A stretch of 64,000 nucleotides of DNA from Acidisarcina polymorpha (GCF_003330725.1 NZ_CP030840.1:2356001-2420000), one strand, 5' to 3'; shown: positions 1-9,712, numbered from the stretch's first letter. Notes: generated by a model from the letters alone, not told the origin. A program made the numbers and translations.

Positions 1-1
1 C

Positions 2-172
2 TACCTGCTTTACAAGGCAAAACAATCGCTGAAGGACCGGCGCGAGCTGCAGCGCAACCTCAAGGGTTTCCTGACCTTGTCCAAGTACCTGCTGAAGGGC
101 AGTGAACACGAGAAGACCTCAGCTGCCACAACGCCCCAGGCTCCTAATAAAACCCAAGGCGCCACAGCCTAA
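2..172 (+). CDS. C-terminal fragment of an unidentified protein
   Basis: An open frame enters from the left edge and stops with TAA after 56 codons. The visible tail is basic and helical (KAKQSLKDRRELQ...LKGFL) followed by a low-complexity Ala/Thr/Pro/Gln end. No domain is recognisable. The next gene on the same strand is a glycosyltransferase, so a polysaccharide-related role is possible but only by neighbourhood. A hairpin follows the stop almost at once. Confidence 0.55.
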   Translation, partial: YLLYKAKQSLKDRRELQRNLKGFLTLSKYLLKGSEHEKTSAATTPQAPNKTQGATA

Positions 173-179
173 CGAGCTA

Positions 180-222
180 GCGCGCGACTCCTCCATGGGT
201 GAGTCGCGCGCGCTCCTCTTTC
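180..222 (+). terminator. Probable rho-independent terminator
   Basis: An 11-bp perfect GC-rich stem (arms 180-190 and 201-211, core GCGCGCGACTC) with a 10-base loop is followed by a pyrimidine/T-rich run. It lies just after the stop of the partial gene and just before the TTG start of the glycosyltransferase gene, so that gene would need read-through or a start signal inside this short gap. Confidence 0.5.
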
Positions 223-226
223 GGTT

Positions 227-1300
227 TTGAAAGCGCACGTGAAGACTCCGATCGAAGCCACGCCACTTACGAATCGAGCAGGTTTGGTTCAGTCCGCCTT
301 ACCACCTTCTATTTCGGTAATCATCCCGACGTTCAATGGGGCGCGCCGGATCGGGCAGTGTCTGACGGCATTGCTCTCCCAGGCAGGGAGCCGCGACCTC
401 GAAATCCTGGTGGTCAATGACGGCTCGACCGATGATACGGCAGCGGTGGTGGGCGGCTATTCCGGTGTCCGCCTGATTAACCAGGCCAATTCAGGGCCCG
501 CGGCGGCACGGAATCGCGGCGCTTTGGAATCGCGCGGAAGTATCCTGCTCTTCACCGACGACGATTGCGTTCCTATGCCGGATTGGCTGGACGCGATGCT
601 GGAACCGTTTGCGGACCCGGAAGTAGTTGGCGCCAAGGGGATTTACCGGACCCGGCAGACTGCCTTGGCGGCGCGATTCGTTCAGATCGAGTATGAAGAT
701 AAATACCACCTCATGGCCGGGCTGCCGAGTATCGACTTCATCGATACTTATTCGGCGGGCTTCGTTCGGGAGCGCTTCCTCGAAATGACCGGCTACGACA
801 CCTCGTTTCCGGTGGCGTGCGCGGAAGATGTCGAGCTTTCTTATCGAATGTCAGCGCGTGGCTGGAAGATGGTCTTTGTTCCCAAGGCGATCGTTTACCA
901 TACGCATCCGGCGACGTTCTGGAGCTACCTGAAGAAGAAATACAAATTCGCCTTCTGGCGCGTGCTCGCGGTGGGAAAGAACCCCAGCAAAGGTGTGAAG
1001 GATAGCCATACGCCGCAGCTCATGAAGTTGCAGCTTCTATTTGCCCCTGCACTGATGGCCGGCTTGCTCATCGATCGAGTGGTGCGGCCTCGAGTTTCAG
1101 TGAGTGCTGTAGTGATTGGCTCTTTCCTTGTGAGCACGCTGCCCTTCGTTGGGCGGGCCCTGCGGAAGGATCCGGTGATCGCGGCATTATCCCCTTTGTT
1201 GTTGGCCGCTCGGGCGTGCGCCCAGGTCTTGGGAGTTGCTGGAGGCTTAATCTACGCACGTCGCCATCCGGCGGCGATTCGTACCGATCTACCCGCCTAA
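227..1300 (+). CDS. Family 2 glycosyltransferase with C-terminal membrane segments
   Basis: The 357-residue product has the GT-A fold signature of family 2: the beta-strand start ISVIIPTFNG near residue 30, VVNDGSTDDT near 65, and the metal/nucleotide-sugar DxD-like motif FTDDDCVP near 110, followed by an acceptor-side CAEDVELSYR segment near 198. Residues about 265-335 contain two or three hydrophobic stretches, so it probably sits at the inner membrane and transfers sugars to a lipid-linked or polysaccharide acceptor. The start is TTG; a GTG four codons later is an alternative, and no strong ribosome site is visible. Donor and acceptor cannot be read from the sequence. Confidence 0.85.
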   Translation: MKAHVKTPIEATPLTNRAGLVQSALPPSISVIIPTFNGARRIGQCLTALLSQAGSRDLEILVVNDGSTDDTAAVVGGYSGVRLINQANSGPAAARNRGALESRGSILLFTDDDCVPMPDWLDAMLEPFADPEVVGAKGIYRTRQTALAARFVQIEYEDKYHLMAGLPSIDFIDTYSAGFVRERFLEMTGYDTSFPVACAEDVELSYRMSARGWKMVFVPKAIVYHTHPATFWSYLKKKYKFAFWRVLAVGKNPSKGVKDSHTPQLMKLQLLFAPALMAGLLIDRVVRPRVSVSAVVIGSFLVSTLPFVGRALRKDPVIAALSPLLLAARACAQVLGVAGGLIYARRHPAAIRTDLPA

Positions 1301-1364
1301 GCGTACTCCTTGACGTTTAAAGCTCAGTTGTCTCGGGATGCGTACAAGATCGGCGACTCCGTCG

Positions 1365-1410
1365 CTCCCGCTGCGGATGACAGTGAGTGCGAAGGGCACA
1401 ACTCCTATAA
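1365..1410 (-). repeat. Possible remnant of intergenic repeat module A
   Basis: Minus strand has TGTCATCCGCAGCGGGAGC then GACGGA, resembling TGTCATCCTGAGCG...GGAGCGAAGGA in the modules near 60 kb. Similarity is partial and could be chance. Confidence 0.3.
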
Positions 1411-1437
1411 TTCCGCAGACCCGGGTGGCCCTTCACC

Positions 1438-2454
1438 ATGCGCGTCTTCCGATTCAGGGAATTTGAGTTTTACGAGCAAACGCTGGAGCTCCAGAGGAGC
1501 GGCGCGCCGGTCCATCTTCAGCAGCAGCCGGCGCGGGTGCTTGCCTTTCTCCTGAACCATCGCGGTTCGCTGGTCACTCGCGAGCAGATTCGCCTGGCGA
1601 TTTGGGGTGAGGACACTTTTGTTGATTTCGAGCAGGGGCTCAACTTTTGCATCCGTCAGATACGCCTTGCCATGAATGATCAGGCTGAGCACCCGCGGCA
1701 CATCGAAACCCTTCCCCGGCTCGGTAATCGCTGCATTTCGCCGATCGACGAGATCGGTGAGCCTGCCTTGGCGAAGAAGCGCATTCGCATCGCGGTGGTT
1801 CCTTTCGAAGACCTTTCCGGTGAAATTGCAAGCTACTTCGCCGCTGGACTCACTGAAGATATGGTCTCCGCGCTTTCGCGCATTCAACCGGCGAGCCTAC
1901 GAATCAGTGCGATCCCCAGGCTGAATGCAGACGATGCCTCCTCTGACTACTTCGAACGGCTGCAAAGGCAGCTCAATCTGGACTATCTTCTGCGTGGGTC
2001 GGTGAGGCGATCGGGCGATCGGCTTCGCATTTGCGCCCAGCTTTATGATCTCCGCGACAAAAGCATCCTTTGGTCGGAGACCTACGACCGGAAAACGGGC
2101 GATCTGCTGGCGATGCAGGAGGAGGTCACGCAGCGCGTGAGTCAATCGCTGACGCTGGAACTCTTTCCCGGCGCCACTTTTGGTTCCCGACGATATTCGC
2201 GATCGTCCGCCCCGTACGATGCTTATCTCAAAGGCCGCTTCTTCTGGCACAAGATGACCACAGAGGCGATCCGGACCAGCATGGCCTACTTTCAAGAGGC
2301 ATTGTCTATCACTAGAAGCTTTGCGCCGGCACATGCGGGTCTGGCCGACTGTTATGCCCAGATGGGATCGGTGCGCGTGGGGCAAATGAGGAGAGGTGGA
2401 AAGCCAGCACGGCTGAGAATGCCGCCCGTTCGCCTGCCGAGGCAGCTATGGTAG
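1438..2454 (+). pseudogene. Truncated CadC-like regulator (winged helix + TolB-like domain), frameshifted
   Basis: Residues 1-100 form an OmpR/PhoB-type winged-helix DNA-binding domain ending in the wing motif ETLPRLGNRC. Residues about 115-235 match the TolB-like N-terminal module common in acidobacterial CadC-type regulators (AVVPFEDLSGE, GLTEDMVSALSR, DYLLRGSVRRSGDRLRI). One TPR-like start (FAPAHAGLADCYAQMG) follows, then the frame turns into unrelated Arg/Pro-rich sequence and stops. In another frame the text from about 2388 still reads like TPR sequence (EERWKASTAENAAR). Family members usually continue through many TPRs, so I infer a frameshift plus 3' loss. The N-terminal half could still be made and bind DNA. 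Confidence 0.65.
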
Positions 2455-2464
2455 GTTTTTTCTT

Positions 2465-3436
2465 ATGGACCAGAATGTCGTTCTAATCGCCGCAAAGTCT
2501 TCAGGCCCGCGCCCGGAGCTCCTGACCCCGATCGAAAATGACGCGCGGATTGTGGTGGGTAACAGTCTGGAGGCGTTCGGCGATTCCCTCGCCGAAGCCA
2601 CCGTGCTGTTCAACTGGTCAGCATCAAAAGAGCTGCTTCGCCAAATCGTCCTCGCCGCCCCAAAGCTGCGCTGGGTGCACTCCCGCAATGCCGGGCTCGA
2701 CAACATGCTTTTTCCCGAGCTCGTGGAGAGCCCGATTCCCCTCACCAACGGCAGCGGAGTCTTCAGCCCCTCGCTCGGCGAGTTCGCGTTGCTCGCCATG
2801 CTCTACTTTGCCAAGGACGTGCCGCGGCTCCGGCGCCAGCAGATTGCCGGACTCTGGAAGCCCTTCGACATGCATCCCATCGAGCGCAAGACGGTTGGGA
2901 TCGTAGGCTACGGGGACATCGGGCGCGAAGTCGGTTTGCGCGCCAAGGCGATGGGGATGCGGGTCCTGGCTCTGAAACGCCATCTTCCGCAAGCCGGAAG
3001 CGACCCTGGACCGGTGGACGCCTTCTATGCGACCAGCCAGCTTGTCGAAATGGCCGGTCTCTGCGATTACCTGGTCGTAGCCGCGCCGCTCACCGCTGAA
3101 ACCCATCATTTGGTGGGAGAGCAAGTCTTCGCGGCGATGAAATCCGAAGCAGTCGTCGTCAATGTAGGCCGCGGTCCGGTCATCGACGAAGCCGCGCTGG
3201 TCCGCGCCCTGAGCGAGGGGCGCATCAAGGGCGCGGGCCTCGATGTCTTCGAGCACGAACCGCTCCCCGGAGACAGCCCGCTCTACAAGCTCGAAAATGT
3301 TTTGCTCTCTCCCCACTGCGCCGACAATCACGCCGAGTGGCTCGAGGACGCGGCGCGGTTCTTTATCTCGCAGTATGAGCGTTTTCGCAAAGGCGAATCC
3401 CTGCGCAACGTCGTCGACAAAAAGCTCGGCTACTGA
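2465..3436 (+). CDS. D-isomer-specific 2-hydroxyacid dehydrogenase
   Basis: A 323-residue NAD(P)-dependent dehydrogenase of normal length for the family. The Rossmann motif GYGDIG is near residue 149. The catalytic trio is visible in order: Arg in VNVGRGPVIDE (about 238), Glu in DVFEHEPLP (about 267) and His in LSPHCADN (about 285). Such enzymes interconvert 2-keto acids and D-2-hydroxy acids in the cytoplasm; the substrate is not predictable here. It begins 10 bases after the stop of the decayed regulator and is convergent with the following reductase. Confidence 0.88.
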   Translation: MDQNVVLIAAKSSGPRPELLTPIENDARIVVGNSLEAFGDSLAEATVLFNWSASKELLRQIVLAAPKLRWVHSRNAGLDNMLFPELVESPIPLTNGSGVFSPSLGEFALLAMLYFAKDVPRLRRQQIAGLWKPFDMHPIERKTVGIVGYGDIGREVGLRAKAMGMRVLALKRHLPQAGSDPGPVDAFYATSQLVEMAGLCDYLVVAAPLTAETHHLVGEQVFAAMKSEAVVVNVGRGPVIDEAALVRALSEGRIKGAGLDVFEHEPLPGDSPLYKLENVLLSPHCADNHAEWLEDAARFFISQYERFRKGESLRNVVDKKLGY

Positions 3437-3460
3437 CAGAGCTTCCTGCCCGCTCTGCTC

Positions 3461-4522
3461 CTACGCGGGGATGATTCTCCCCTCCCGCAGCCGCGTGAAG
3501 ACGTCGACGAAAGATAGATAGGTCTCCTGATATTCCTCAAAGCCTGCTTTGCGGCTCTTGGTCATGTCGTTGACGCACTCGACCTCCCGGCCAAGATCGG
3601 CATCGGTGTGCCACCAGGAGGCAAGCTTCTCTACCTCTTCCTCGACGAGCCCGTGCTGGCCGGCGATCTCTTTCCAGATCCGGCCCGCATCGCGCATGAC
3701 TCCTTGAAGAGGTGCGGGAACCTGGCCAGGGCCAACCGCGCGCACACCGAACCACTCTGCCAGTTGCGGCCACAGCCACCGCCACCGGAAGATCTCTCCA
3801 TTGACGATGTTGAATGCCTGGTTGGCCACCGCTGGCGTGGTGGAAGCCCACTCAAGATGATGGGCCAAAATTCTCGCGTCGGTTACGTCCGTCAGGGCGT
3901 TCCATTGAAACTGCGAGCCAGGAAAGACGAACGGCTCACCGGTATGCCGGCAGATGGTCGCATAGACGGCCAGTGTCACCCCCATATTCATGGCATTGCC
4001 AAGGGCGTAGCCGATTACTGTGTGCGGACGATGAACGCTCCAGGTGAATCCGTGCCGCTGGGCAGCAGCGTAAAGGATGTCTTCCTGGGTGTAGTAGAAG
4101 TTCAGGCCGGGGAGACGCGGTGCATCCTCCCGGAAAGGAGTCTCGGCGGTTGATTGTCCGTAGGACTCGAACGGCCCCAGATAATGCTTGGTACCCGTAA
4201 CCAGGGCGGCGTGGGCGAGCGATTTGGCGGGCGCGAGCGCGGCGAGCAGATTCTCGACCATCGCCCCGTTCACCCGAACGTTTTCTATTTCAGTTTCCTG
4301 TCTGGCCCACGTACAGATAAAAAGATGGCTCACATCTAACGCGGAAAGCGCATCGCGTACCGAGTCGGCATCCTGCAAGTCTGCAATGACGGGCCGAAGA
4401 CCGGGTAGCGGACGCGGACGCCGCGCCAATCCGTAGACCCCCCAACCCTTGGCAAGCAGATGAGCGGCAAGGTTCTCGCCGGTAATGCCAGTCGCGCCGG
4501 CTATCAGGGCAGTTCGATTCAT
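3461..4522 (-). CDS. Atypical SDR reductase of the PRISE (progesterone 5-beta-reductase/iridoid synthase-like) type
   Basis: This 353-residue protein opens with the NAD(P)-binding motif GATGITG and carries the NFYYTQED motif near residue 145. That motif matches the NFYYxxED signature of PRISE-type extended SDRs, in which the usual YxxxK active site is displaced. The family reduces activated C=C bonds of enones. The conserved VHRPHTVIGY and NIVNGE segments also fit. The natural substrate in a bacterium is unknown. It is transcribed towards the hydroxyacid dehydrogenase, with about 25 bases between stops. Confidence 0.85.
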   Translation of the reverse strand: MNRTALIAGATGITGENLAAHLLAKGWGVYGLARRPRPLPGLRPVIADLQDADSVRDALSALDVSHLFICTWARQETEIENVRVNGAMVENLLAALAPAKSLAHAALVTGTKHYLGPFESYGQSTAETPFREDAPRLPGLNFYYTQEDILYAAAQRHGFTWSVHRPHTVIGYALGNAMNMGVTLAVYATICRHTGEPFVFPGSQFQWNALTDVTDARILAHHLEWASTTPAVANQAFNIVNGEIFRWRWLWPQLAEWFGVRAVGPGQVPAPLQGVMRDAGRIWKEIAGQHGLVEEEVEKLASWWHTDADLGREVECVNDMTKSRKAGFEEYQETYLSFVDVFTRLREGRIIPA

Positions 4523-4647
4523 GAGGACTCGCTTTCCGCAGGCGCGACAACATCCACGCCGCGCTCTTCCTTTTAACTAGATTGAGACTTCCTAATTAGA
4601 GAGATGCTGCCAGAATGAAGAAGGAGCCATGGCCAGGCTGCTCCGAC

Positions 4648-5706
4648 TCACATCGTGGATTCAATCCTGGCCAGGAAGGCAGTCAGGTCGGCGGGAAGCG
4701 GCGATTGCAGCGCAACCGTCTTTCCGGTACGGGGGTGGGCGAATTCCAGTTCCGCCGCGTGAAGGAAATTCCGGTCGAGGGAGACCGATCCAGCCGAGAT
4801 ATCCGGGAGACGCTTGCGGCGCAGGGTCGATGCGGTCGCCAGTGGAATCACCGCGGGAGCGCCATAAAGCTTATCGCCGACTACCGGATGGCCGATCGAG
4901 GCCATGTGCACCCGGATCTGGTGGGTGCGACCGGTTTCGATGCGCACCGAGACCAGAGTAAAGCGGCCGAAGCGGGTGTTCAACCGGCGTAGGACCTTGT
5001 AGTGAGAGATGGCGGTGCGTCCGGCATCGGAGCGGCGAGTCGTCATGCGGGTGCGGCGCACCACGTCACGGCTCACCGGCGCATTGATGGTCCCGAAATC
5101 CTGCTTTAAATCACCATGAACCAGCGCCAGGTAAGTCTTGCTCAGGCTGCGGCTGGAGAACATCTCTGAGAGCGCCTGATGGGTCCGGTCATTCTTGGCG
5201 ACGATGATGAGGCCGCTGGTCTCCTTGTCGAGGCGATGAACGATGCCCGGCCGCAGTTCGCCGGCAGTGGTCGATAGCGATTGAAAGTGATGCAGAAGCG
5301 CGTTTACTAGGGTGCCGCGGTTGCGCGCGTCATCGGTATCGCCGGCGCCCGCGTGCACCATCATTCCGGCCGGCTTGTTGATCACGGCAAGATCCTCGTC
5401 CTCAAAGACGATGTCGAGCGGGATCTCTTCAGCTAGAGCGCGGAGCGGCGGAGGCTGCGCTTCGCCGGTGACCACAATCGACTCGGTTCCATGCAGTTTA
5501 TGGGAGGCTTTCGCCTGCTTCCCGTCGACCACAATGCCGCCCTGATCGAGGAGCAGTTGAATCCGTGACCGGCTGATGCCGTCGAGATGCGTCACCAGGA
5601 ACTGGTCGAGACGGCGGCCCGCGAACTCGGGAGTGACCTCAAAGCAGCGAACTTCGGGTTCCTCGGCGGGGAGTTCGATTCCCGAAGATGGTACTGTGTC
5701 GGCCAT
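4648..5706 (-). CDS. rluD: RluD-family 23S rRNA pseudouridine synthase
   Basis: An N-terminal S4 RNA-binding domain (RRLDQFLVTHL...SRSRIQLLLDQGGIVVDG, about residues 30-75) is followed by the RluA/RluD catalytic domain with the nucleophilic Asp in VHRLDKETSGL and the late motif GRTHQIRVHMA. Length (about 352) fits RluD, which makes pseudouridines in helix 69 of 23S rRNA; RluC-type specificity cannot be excluded. Two ATGs lie two codons apart. The ribosome site AAGGA abuts the first and is six bases from the second, so the second is chosen. It is divergent from the following small gene. Confidence 0.9.
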   Translation of the reverse strand: MADTVPSSGIELPAEEPEVRCFEVTPEFAGRRLDQFLVTHLDGISRSRIQLLLDQGGIVVDGKQAKASHKLHGTESIVVTGEAQPPPLRALAEEIPLDIVFEDEDLAVINKPAGMMVHAGAGDTDDARNRGTLVNALLHHFQSLSTTAGELRPGIVHRLDKETSGLIIVAKNDRTHQALSEMFSSRSLSKTYLALVHGDLKQDFGTINAPVSRDVVRRTRMTTRRSDAGRTAISHYKVLRRLNTRFGRFTLVSVRIETGRTHQIRVHMASIGHPVVGDKLYGAPAVIPLATASTLRRKRLPDISAGSVSLDRNFLHAAELEFAHPRTGKTVALQSPLPADLTAFLARIESTM

Positions 5707-5840
5707 AGACATTCCTTCTCAAGACTATCTCCTGTTCCGGCTGCGCAGGTTTTTAATCCAACTTCAGAAGAACCAATCGCCCCGGTAAAACATCATAACG
5801 AGGCGGCGTTCTTGATCGCGCAAGGGAGATTGCTGGCGAA

Positions 5841-6206
5841 ATGGCTGAAAAATCAGAAGAACAACCGAAAGACGATCTGCTCCTGGTGGCCCATGTGAGG
5901 GCCCGCTTGTTGGGTGGCGAGGTGATTGACCTATTACCCTTCAAACACGAAACCGATGTGCGTGGAGAGGTCAACAGGTTTATCGAAGATTGGGTGAAAA
6001 CTGGTTTCCTTTTGAAGCAGAACCTGTTGTATCCATGGCATCAAGTGCAGCGGGTGGAGGTGGTGTCGGTACAGATCCTGAACCCGGAGCAGGCCCAGCC
6101 ATATCTCGAAGTCTGGAAGCTCGACACCGACGGCCAAAAGGACTTCTGGAAGACCCGTCAGCCGCAGGGCAAAAAGGACGGCGAAAAAGAGGGCGGCGCT
6201 CACTAG
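5841..6206 (+). CDS. Conserved-looking hypothetical protein
   Basis: A 121-residue soluble protein with no recognised domain. The centre (about residues 25-95) has a regular alternation of hydrophobic and charged residues (VIDLLPFKHETDV, FIEDWVKTGFLLKQ, WHQVQRVEVVSVQ), suggesting a small folded alpha/beta domain. The last 20 residues are Lys/Glu/Gly-rich and probably disordered. Codon use matches its neighbours, and it occupies its own space between divergent rluD and the convergent TonB receptor gene, so it is likely real. No function is proposed. Confidence 0.65.
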   Translation: MAEKSEEQPKDDLLLVAHVRARLLGGEVIDLLPFKHETDVRGEVNRFIEDWVKTGFLLKQNLLYPWHQVQRVEVVSVQILNPEQAQPYLEVWKLDTDGQKDFWKTRQPQGKKDGEKEGGAH

Positions 6207-6430
6207 CGCGCCCGGAGAGATCCATATCAGCGAACGATCTGAGGCAGCGCGGATTCAGCGTTTGAAGGGGCGCGGCTTTTCAGCCGTGCGGTAAGTGCAA
6301 GCAGTTAAGGGCGGCTTCAACCGCTGGAGGCGAGCGCAATTCAATCAAAGCTTCCCCAGTGAACTGCCTAATGCTTTCCTGTCAACACGAGAACCGCTGG
6401 ACGCAGCTTCGGAAAATACCTAAACCACCC

Positions 6431-9400
6431 TCAGAACGTGAGCCGAACGGCGAGTTGAATCTGCCGCTCCCGGTAGAGATTGCTGCTATTGCTATTGGTA
6501 ACGGTGCCGAAGCCAGGCTGGTATGTGAGCCGAGGCAAGCTGGCCGGGGAGACCGCTCCGTCGATCAGGTAGCCGGAAGTGTTGACGCTGGTGACATTTT
6601 GATGGTTGAGCAAGTTGAATGACTCTCCCATCAATTCGAGATCGCTGCGCTCCGTGATTTTGAACGATTTCGCCGCACGCACATCGAGATTGCAGACGGA
6701 CGGATAGCGGTAAGTATTGCGACCTATCTCTGCGATTCGATTGTCGCCGCCGGAGCCGTTGATGCTCGCTCCTAAACCGCTAAGTGTCTCGACCCTATCG
6801 ACCGTGTCCACGTATTTGGTCGATGGTACTGAGCCGGTCGTTCGCAGCGAGTAAGGAAGGCCGGTGCGCAGCTCGACTATCGGGGCCAGCGAGTAGCCAT
6901 TCAGGATCTCGCCTTTCCATCCATGCACCCTCCAGGGCGTTTTGAGAATGGCATGACCGGTGAGGCGCTGCCGGATGTCGAAGTTGGATATGCCGTATTC
7001 CAGTCCGAAATTCGATGGATCGAGAATGTCGTTGTTGTCCGCGAAGGTCGTTGAGTTCTGATTAAAATCGACCGCCTGCGAGTAGGTGTAAGTCGCATGG
7101 AGCTCGCCGGCTCGTCCCAGACTGTGAGTCAACTTGACCATGCCTGCTTCGTAGCGGGAGTTAGTCTCAGTAAAAATGTCCGTAAGTTGGCTGTAATCGG
7201 GATTGATCCGGCTGGTGTAAAGAGCGGTCGTATAAGTCTTACCCTTTAGAGGTCCTTTTCCAGTTGAATCATCGACAGTGTAGGTAATGGTCTGCGCTTG
7301 ACTTAGATCGATATTGTGATCGATGAAGTTGGGTAGCTTGCGGCCTAGCGAAACCAGCAGGCTGATCGTCAGCTCGGTTCTAAAACCTAACTGCTGACCT
7401 AAGGATAGTTCCATCTCCTGTACCACCGGATCACGCGTTCGCGGATCGAAGTAGACCACATTTGGTTGGTTCGAGAATGGCGGCTCGGCGGTAAAGACGT
7501 GAGGAAAAGGCGGCGCGCCCTGATCTACCGGCTTGAAGTAGTAGTTGCGCTGCGACGCCGCTGAGCCAGTTTCTGTAAGAGCGGCGAAGGCGGTGGAGTT
7601 CACGATCCGCCCATAATAGAGGCCATACCCTGCGCGTAGAACAGTGTTTCCATGACCAAAGACGTCCCAGGCGATACCCACCCGCGGCGCGATGTTTCTG
7701 CGAATTTGCGGCAGCACGCGGGTCTCCGGAATGGCTGGGTTGAGCAGCGCCTGGGGAGGATTGGGTAGCTGTTGATACTCCTCGCGCAGGCCCAGGGAGA
7801 AAGTCAAGTTATGAAATAGCTTCCATTCATCCTGAAGATAAGCGGCGTAGTCGTTGGTGGTGAAACGGAAGATAGATGGTCCTAAGGCCTGGGTAGCATA
7901 TTCATAACAAGGAAGACGGCCGACGCCAGCATCTCCTGCGTCGCAATGGCTTGGCGCATATAAGTCGGATGTGAAATTGAGCACATTCGTATAGAGATAG
8001 CTTCCGGTGCCGTTGTAGAGGTTATTGGTGTTATCGATAACATGACTGAAGTCGTAGCCTACCTTCCAGGAGTGCTTTCCATGAACCCAGCTTACCGTGT
8101 CGACGAACTGCGAGCGAAGCTCGTCCGGATACGCGGCCCGGTTCAGAAAAGAAGGTTTGCCAAAGGTAAAGCCATAACTGCTGCTGGCGATCGAGATCTG
8201 CGGGGAGAAACCCTGCACATTGTTGGCGAAGGGCGCTTCAAAGGGCGTCGGCGTTTGTGCGAACTCCGATTCGAAGTCGCGGCCTAGCTGATAGCGCGCC
8301 TCATTGAGCAGATTGGCGGTAAGGAAGTAGTTCCAACGCACGATTCCCCAGTCTTCCGAGACGAAGTCATTGCCGAAGCTCGCAATTCCATAGTTATTGG
8401 AAGCTTGTGTTTGCACCCCGGCGGGTGAGTTCCAGCGCATGTGGTTGTACTGGAAGATCAAGTGATTGCGGTCATTCAGGTCCCAATCGATCTTGGGGAA
8501 GAGGATGTATTGATCGGCGGTTCGCGGTACCGGTCCAAGCATCGAGTCGAGGCCGGCAAGGACCGTGTTGTAATCGGCGAGCGCCGCGGCGGAGTTGGTT
8601 TGAAGCCGCGCGGCCAACACGTCCAGCTGCTGCGCTGAAGGTAGATTGAAGAGTTTGAGGGCGGTTCCGGAGCGTGCGTCGGCGGTGCGCGCGACTCCGG
8701 GGAAGTTCCGCTTGTATTGGTCATAGGCGAAAAACCAGAAGACTTTGTCCCGCTTCACCGGGCCGCCAATCCCCGCGCCCCATTGTTTGCGCCAATCCAC
8801 CGGCTGGAATGGAGTGGTGGCATAGCTTCCATCGGCGAGACGCTGGGTTAGCGTGGTGAATGGATTAGTCGCGCCCCAGGCGTTGTCGCGATCGTAGAAG
8901 AATGCCTGGCCGTGGAACTGATTGCCGCCAGAGCGGGTCACAGTGTTGACGACGCCCCCCGCCGCCCGGCCATACTCCGCGGCGTAGTTCGAGGTGTTTA
9001 CCTGAAACTCCTGGACCGCCGCCTGGGTGGTCGAATAGCCGATGCGTGTGCGGCCCCGCTCTTCGGAGAAGAAGGCCTGGTTGTTATCCACGCCATCGAT
9101 GGTGTTGTTGTTGAGCAGCACGCTGATGCCGCGAAAGCTGAGCAGGCCATAACCATTCTGATCCGGAGTGACGCCTTCAGTTTGAAGGGCGAAGTTGGAC
9201 CAGCGGCGGCCATTGCTTGGCAGGTTCTCGAGAGCGGTGTTGCTGAGGTTGGTGGTGATGGCGGCCGAGGTTGTATCCAGACCCGGCACCTCGGAGCGGA
9301 CCAGCACCGTATCCTGCCGGCCGGCCACGGCGAGGCGGGGAAAAATGGTGGTGATGCGGCCGACCTCGATCTCGACCGAGTCGGCCCGCCAGGCGGCGAA

Positions 9401-9712
9401 GTTGGCCGCCGACGCCTCAACCGCATAGCTGGCAGGACTCAGACCTGGGATCTCGAAGCTGCCCGAAGCATCCGTCGTGGCCGTGCGTTGCTGGCCCGTC
9501 TCCGGATCAGTCGCAACCAAGCGAACTCCGGGTATGGCGCGCTGCTGGCTATCGGTGACCGTCCCGGACAACGCTCCACTGGTGGTCGACTGGGGTTGTG
9601 CCACTCGGGGCGCGAGCAGCATAAATATGACCGCAACGCAGCCGAGATACAATCGGGGCGCCCCCAGCCAGATGGCGGAGATGCAAGGCAAAGCGAACCA
9701 TCGTGACGCCAT
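6431..9712 (-). CDS. Oar-like TonB-dependent outer-membrane receptor 1 (CarboxypepD_reg-like N terminus)
   Basis: A 1093-residue exported protein. A long hydrophobic leader ends near residue 42 (VAQPQ). Residues about 46-130 are a carboxypeptidase-regulatory-like Ig fold (SGALSGTVTDSQQRAIPGV...). The plug follows (ENLPSNGRRWSNFALQ, FRGISVLLNNNTIDGVDNNQ, RAAGGVVNTVTRSGGNQFHG) and then a beta barrel ending in an aromatic terminal strand (IQLAVRLTF), as expected for BAM-inserted proteins. Acidobacteria carry many such receptors, usually linked to glycan or peptide uptake; the ligand is not predictable. GGAGAG lies six bases before the ATG. No degradative enzyme gene is adjacent. Confidence 0.9.
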   Translation of the reverse strand: MASRWFALPCISAIWLGAPRLYLGCVAVIFMLLAPRVAQPQSTTSGALSGTVTDSQQRAIPGVRLVATDPETGQQRTATTDASGSFEIPGLSPASYAVEASAANFAAWRADSVEIEVGRITTIFPRLAVAGRQDTVLVRSEVPGLDTTSAAITTNLSNTALENLPSNGRRWSNFALQTEGVTPDQNGYGLLSFRGISVLLNNNTIDGVDNNQAFFSEERGRTRIGYSTTQAAVQEFQVNTSNYAAEYGRAAGGVVNTVTRSGGNQFHGQAFFYDRDNAWGATNPFTTLTQRLADGSYATTPFQPVDWRKQWGAGIGGPVKRDKVFWFFAYDQYKRNFPGVARTADARSGTALKLFNLPSAQQLDVLAARLQTNSAAALADYNTVLAGLDSMLGPVPRTADQYILFPKIDWDLNDRNHLIFQYNHMRWNSPAGVQTQASNNYGIASFGNDFVSEDWGIVRWNYFLTANLLNEARYQLGRDFESEFAQTPTPFEAPFANNVQGFSPQISIASSSYGFTFGKPSFLNRAAYPDELRSQFVDTVSWVHGKHSWKVGYDFSHVIDNTNNLYNGTGSYLYTNVLNFTSDLYAPSHCDAGDAGVGRLPCYEYATQALGPSIFRFTTNDYAAYLQDEWKLFHNLTFSLGLREEYQQLPNPPQALLNPAIPETRVLPQIRRNIAPRVGIAWDVFGHGNTVLRAGYGLYYGRIVNSTAFAALTETGSAASQRNYYFKPVDQGAPPFPHVFTAEPPFSNQPNVVYFDPRTRDPVVQEMELSLGQQLGFRTELTISLLVSLGRKLPNFIDHNIDLSQAQTITYTVDDSTGKGPLKGKTYTTALYTSRINPDYSQLTDIFTETNSRYEAGMVKLTHSLGRAGELHATYTYSQAVDFNQNSTTFADNNDILDPSNFGLEYGISNFDIRQRLTGHAILKTPWRVHGWKGEILNGYSLAPIVELRTGLPYSLRTTGSVPSTKYVDTVDRVETLSGLGASINGSGGDNRIAEIGRNTYRYPSVCNLDVRAAKSFKITERSDLELMGESFNLLNHQNVTSVNTSGYLIDGAVSPASLPRLTYQPGFGTVTNSNSSNLYRERQIQLAVRLTF

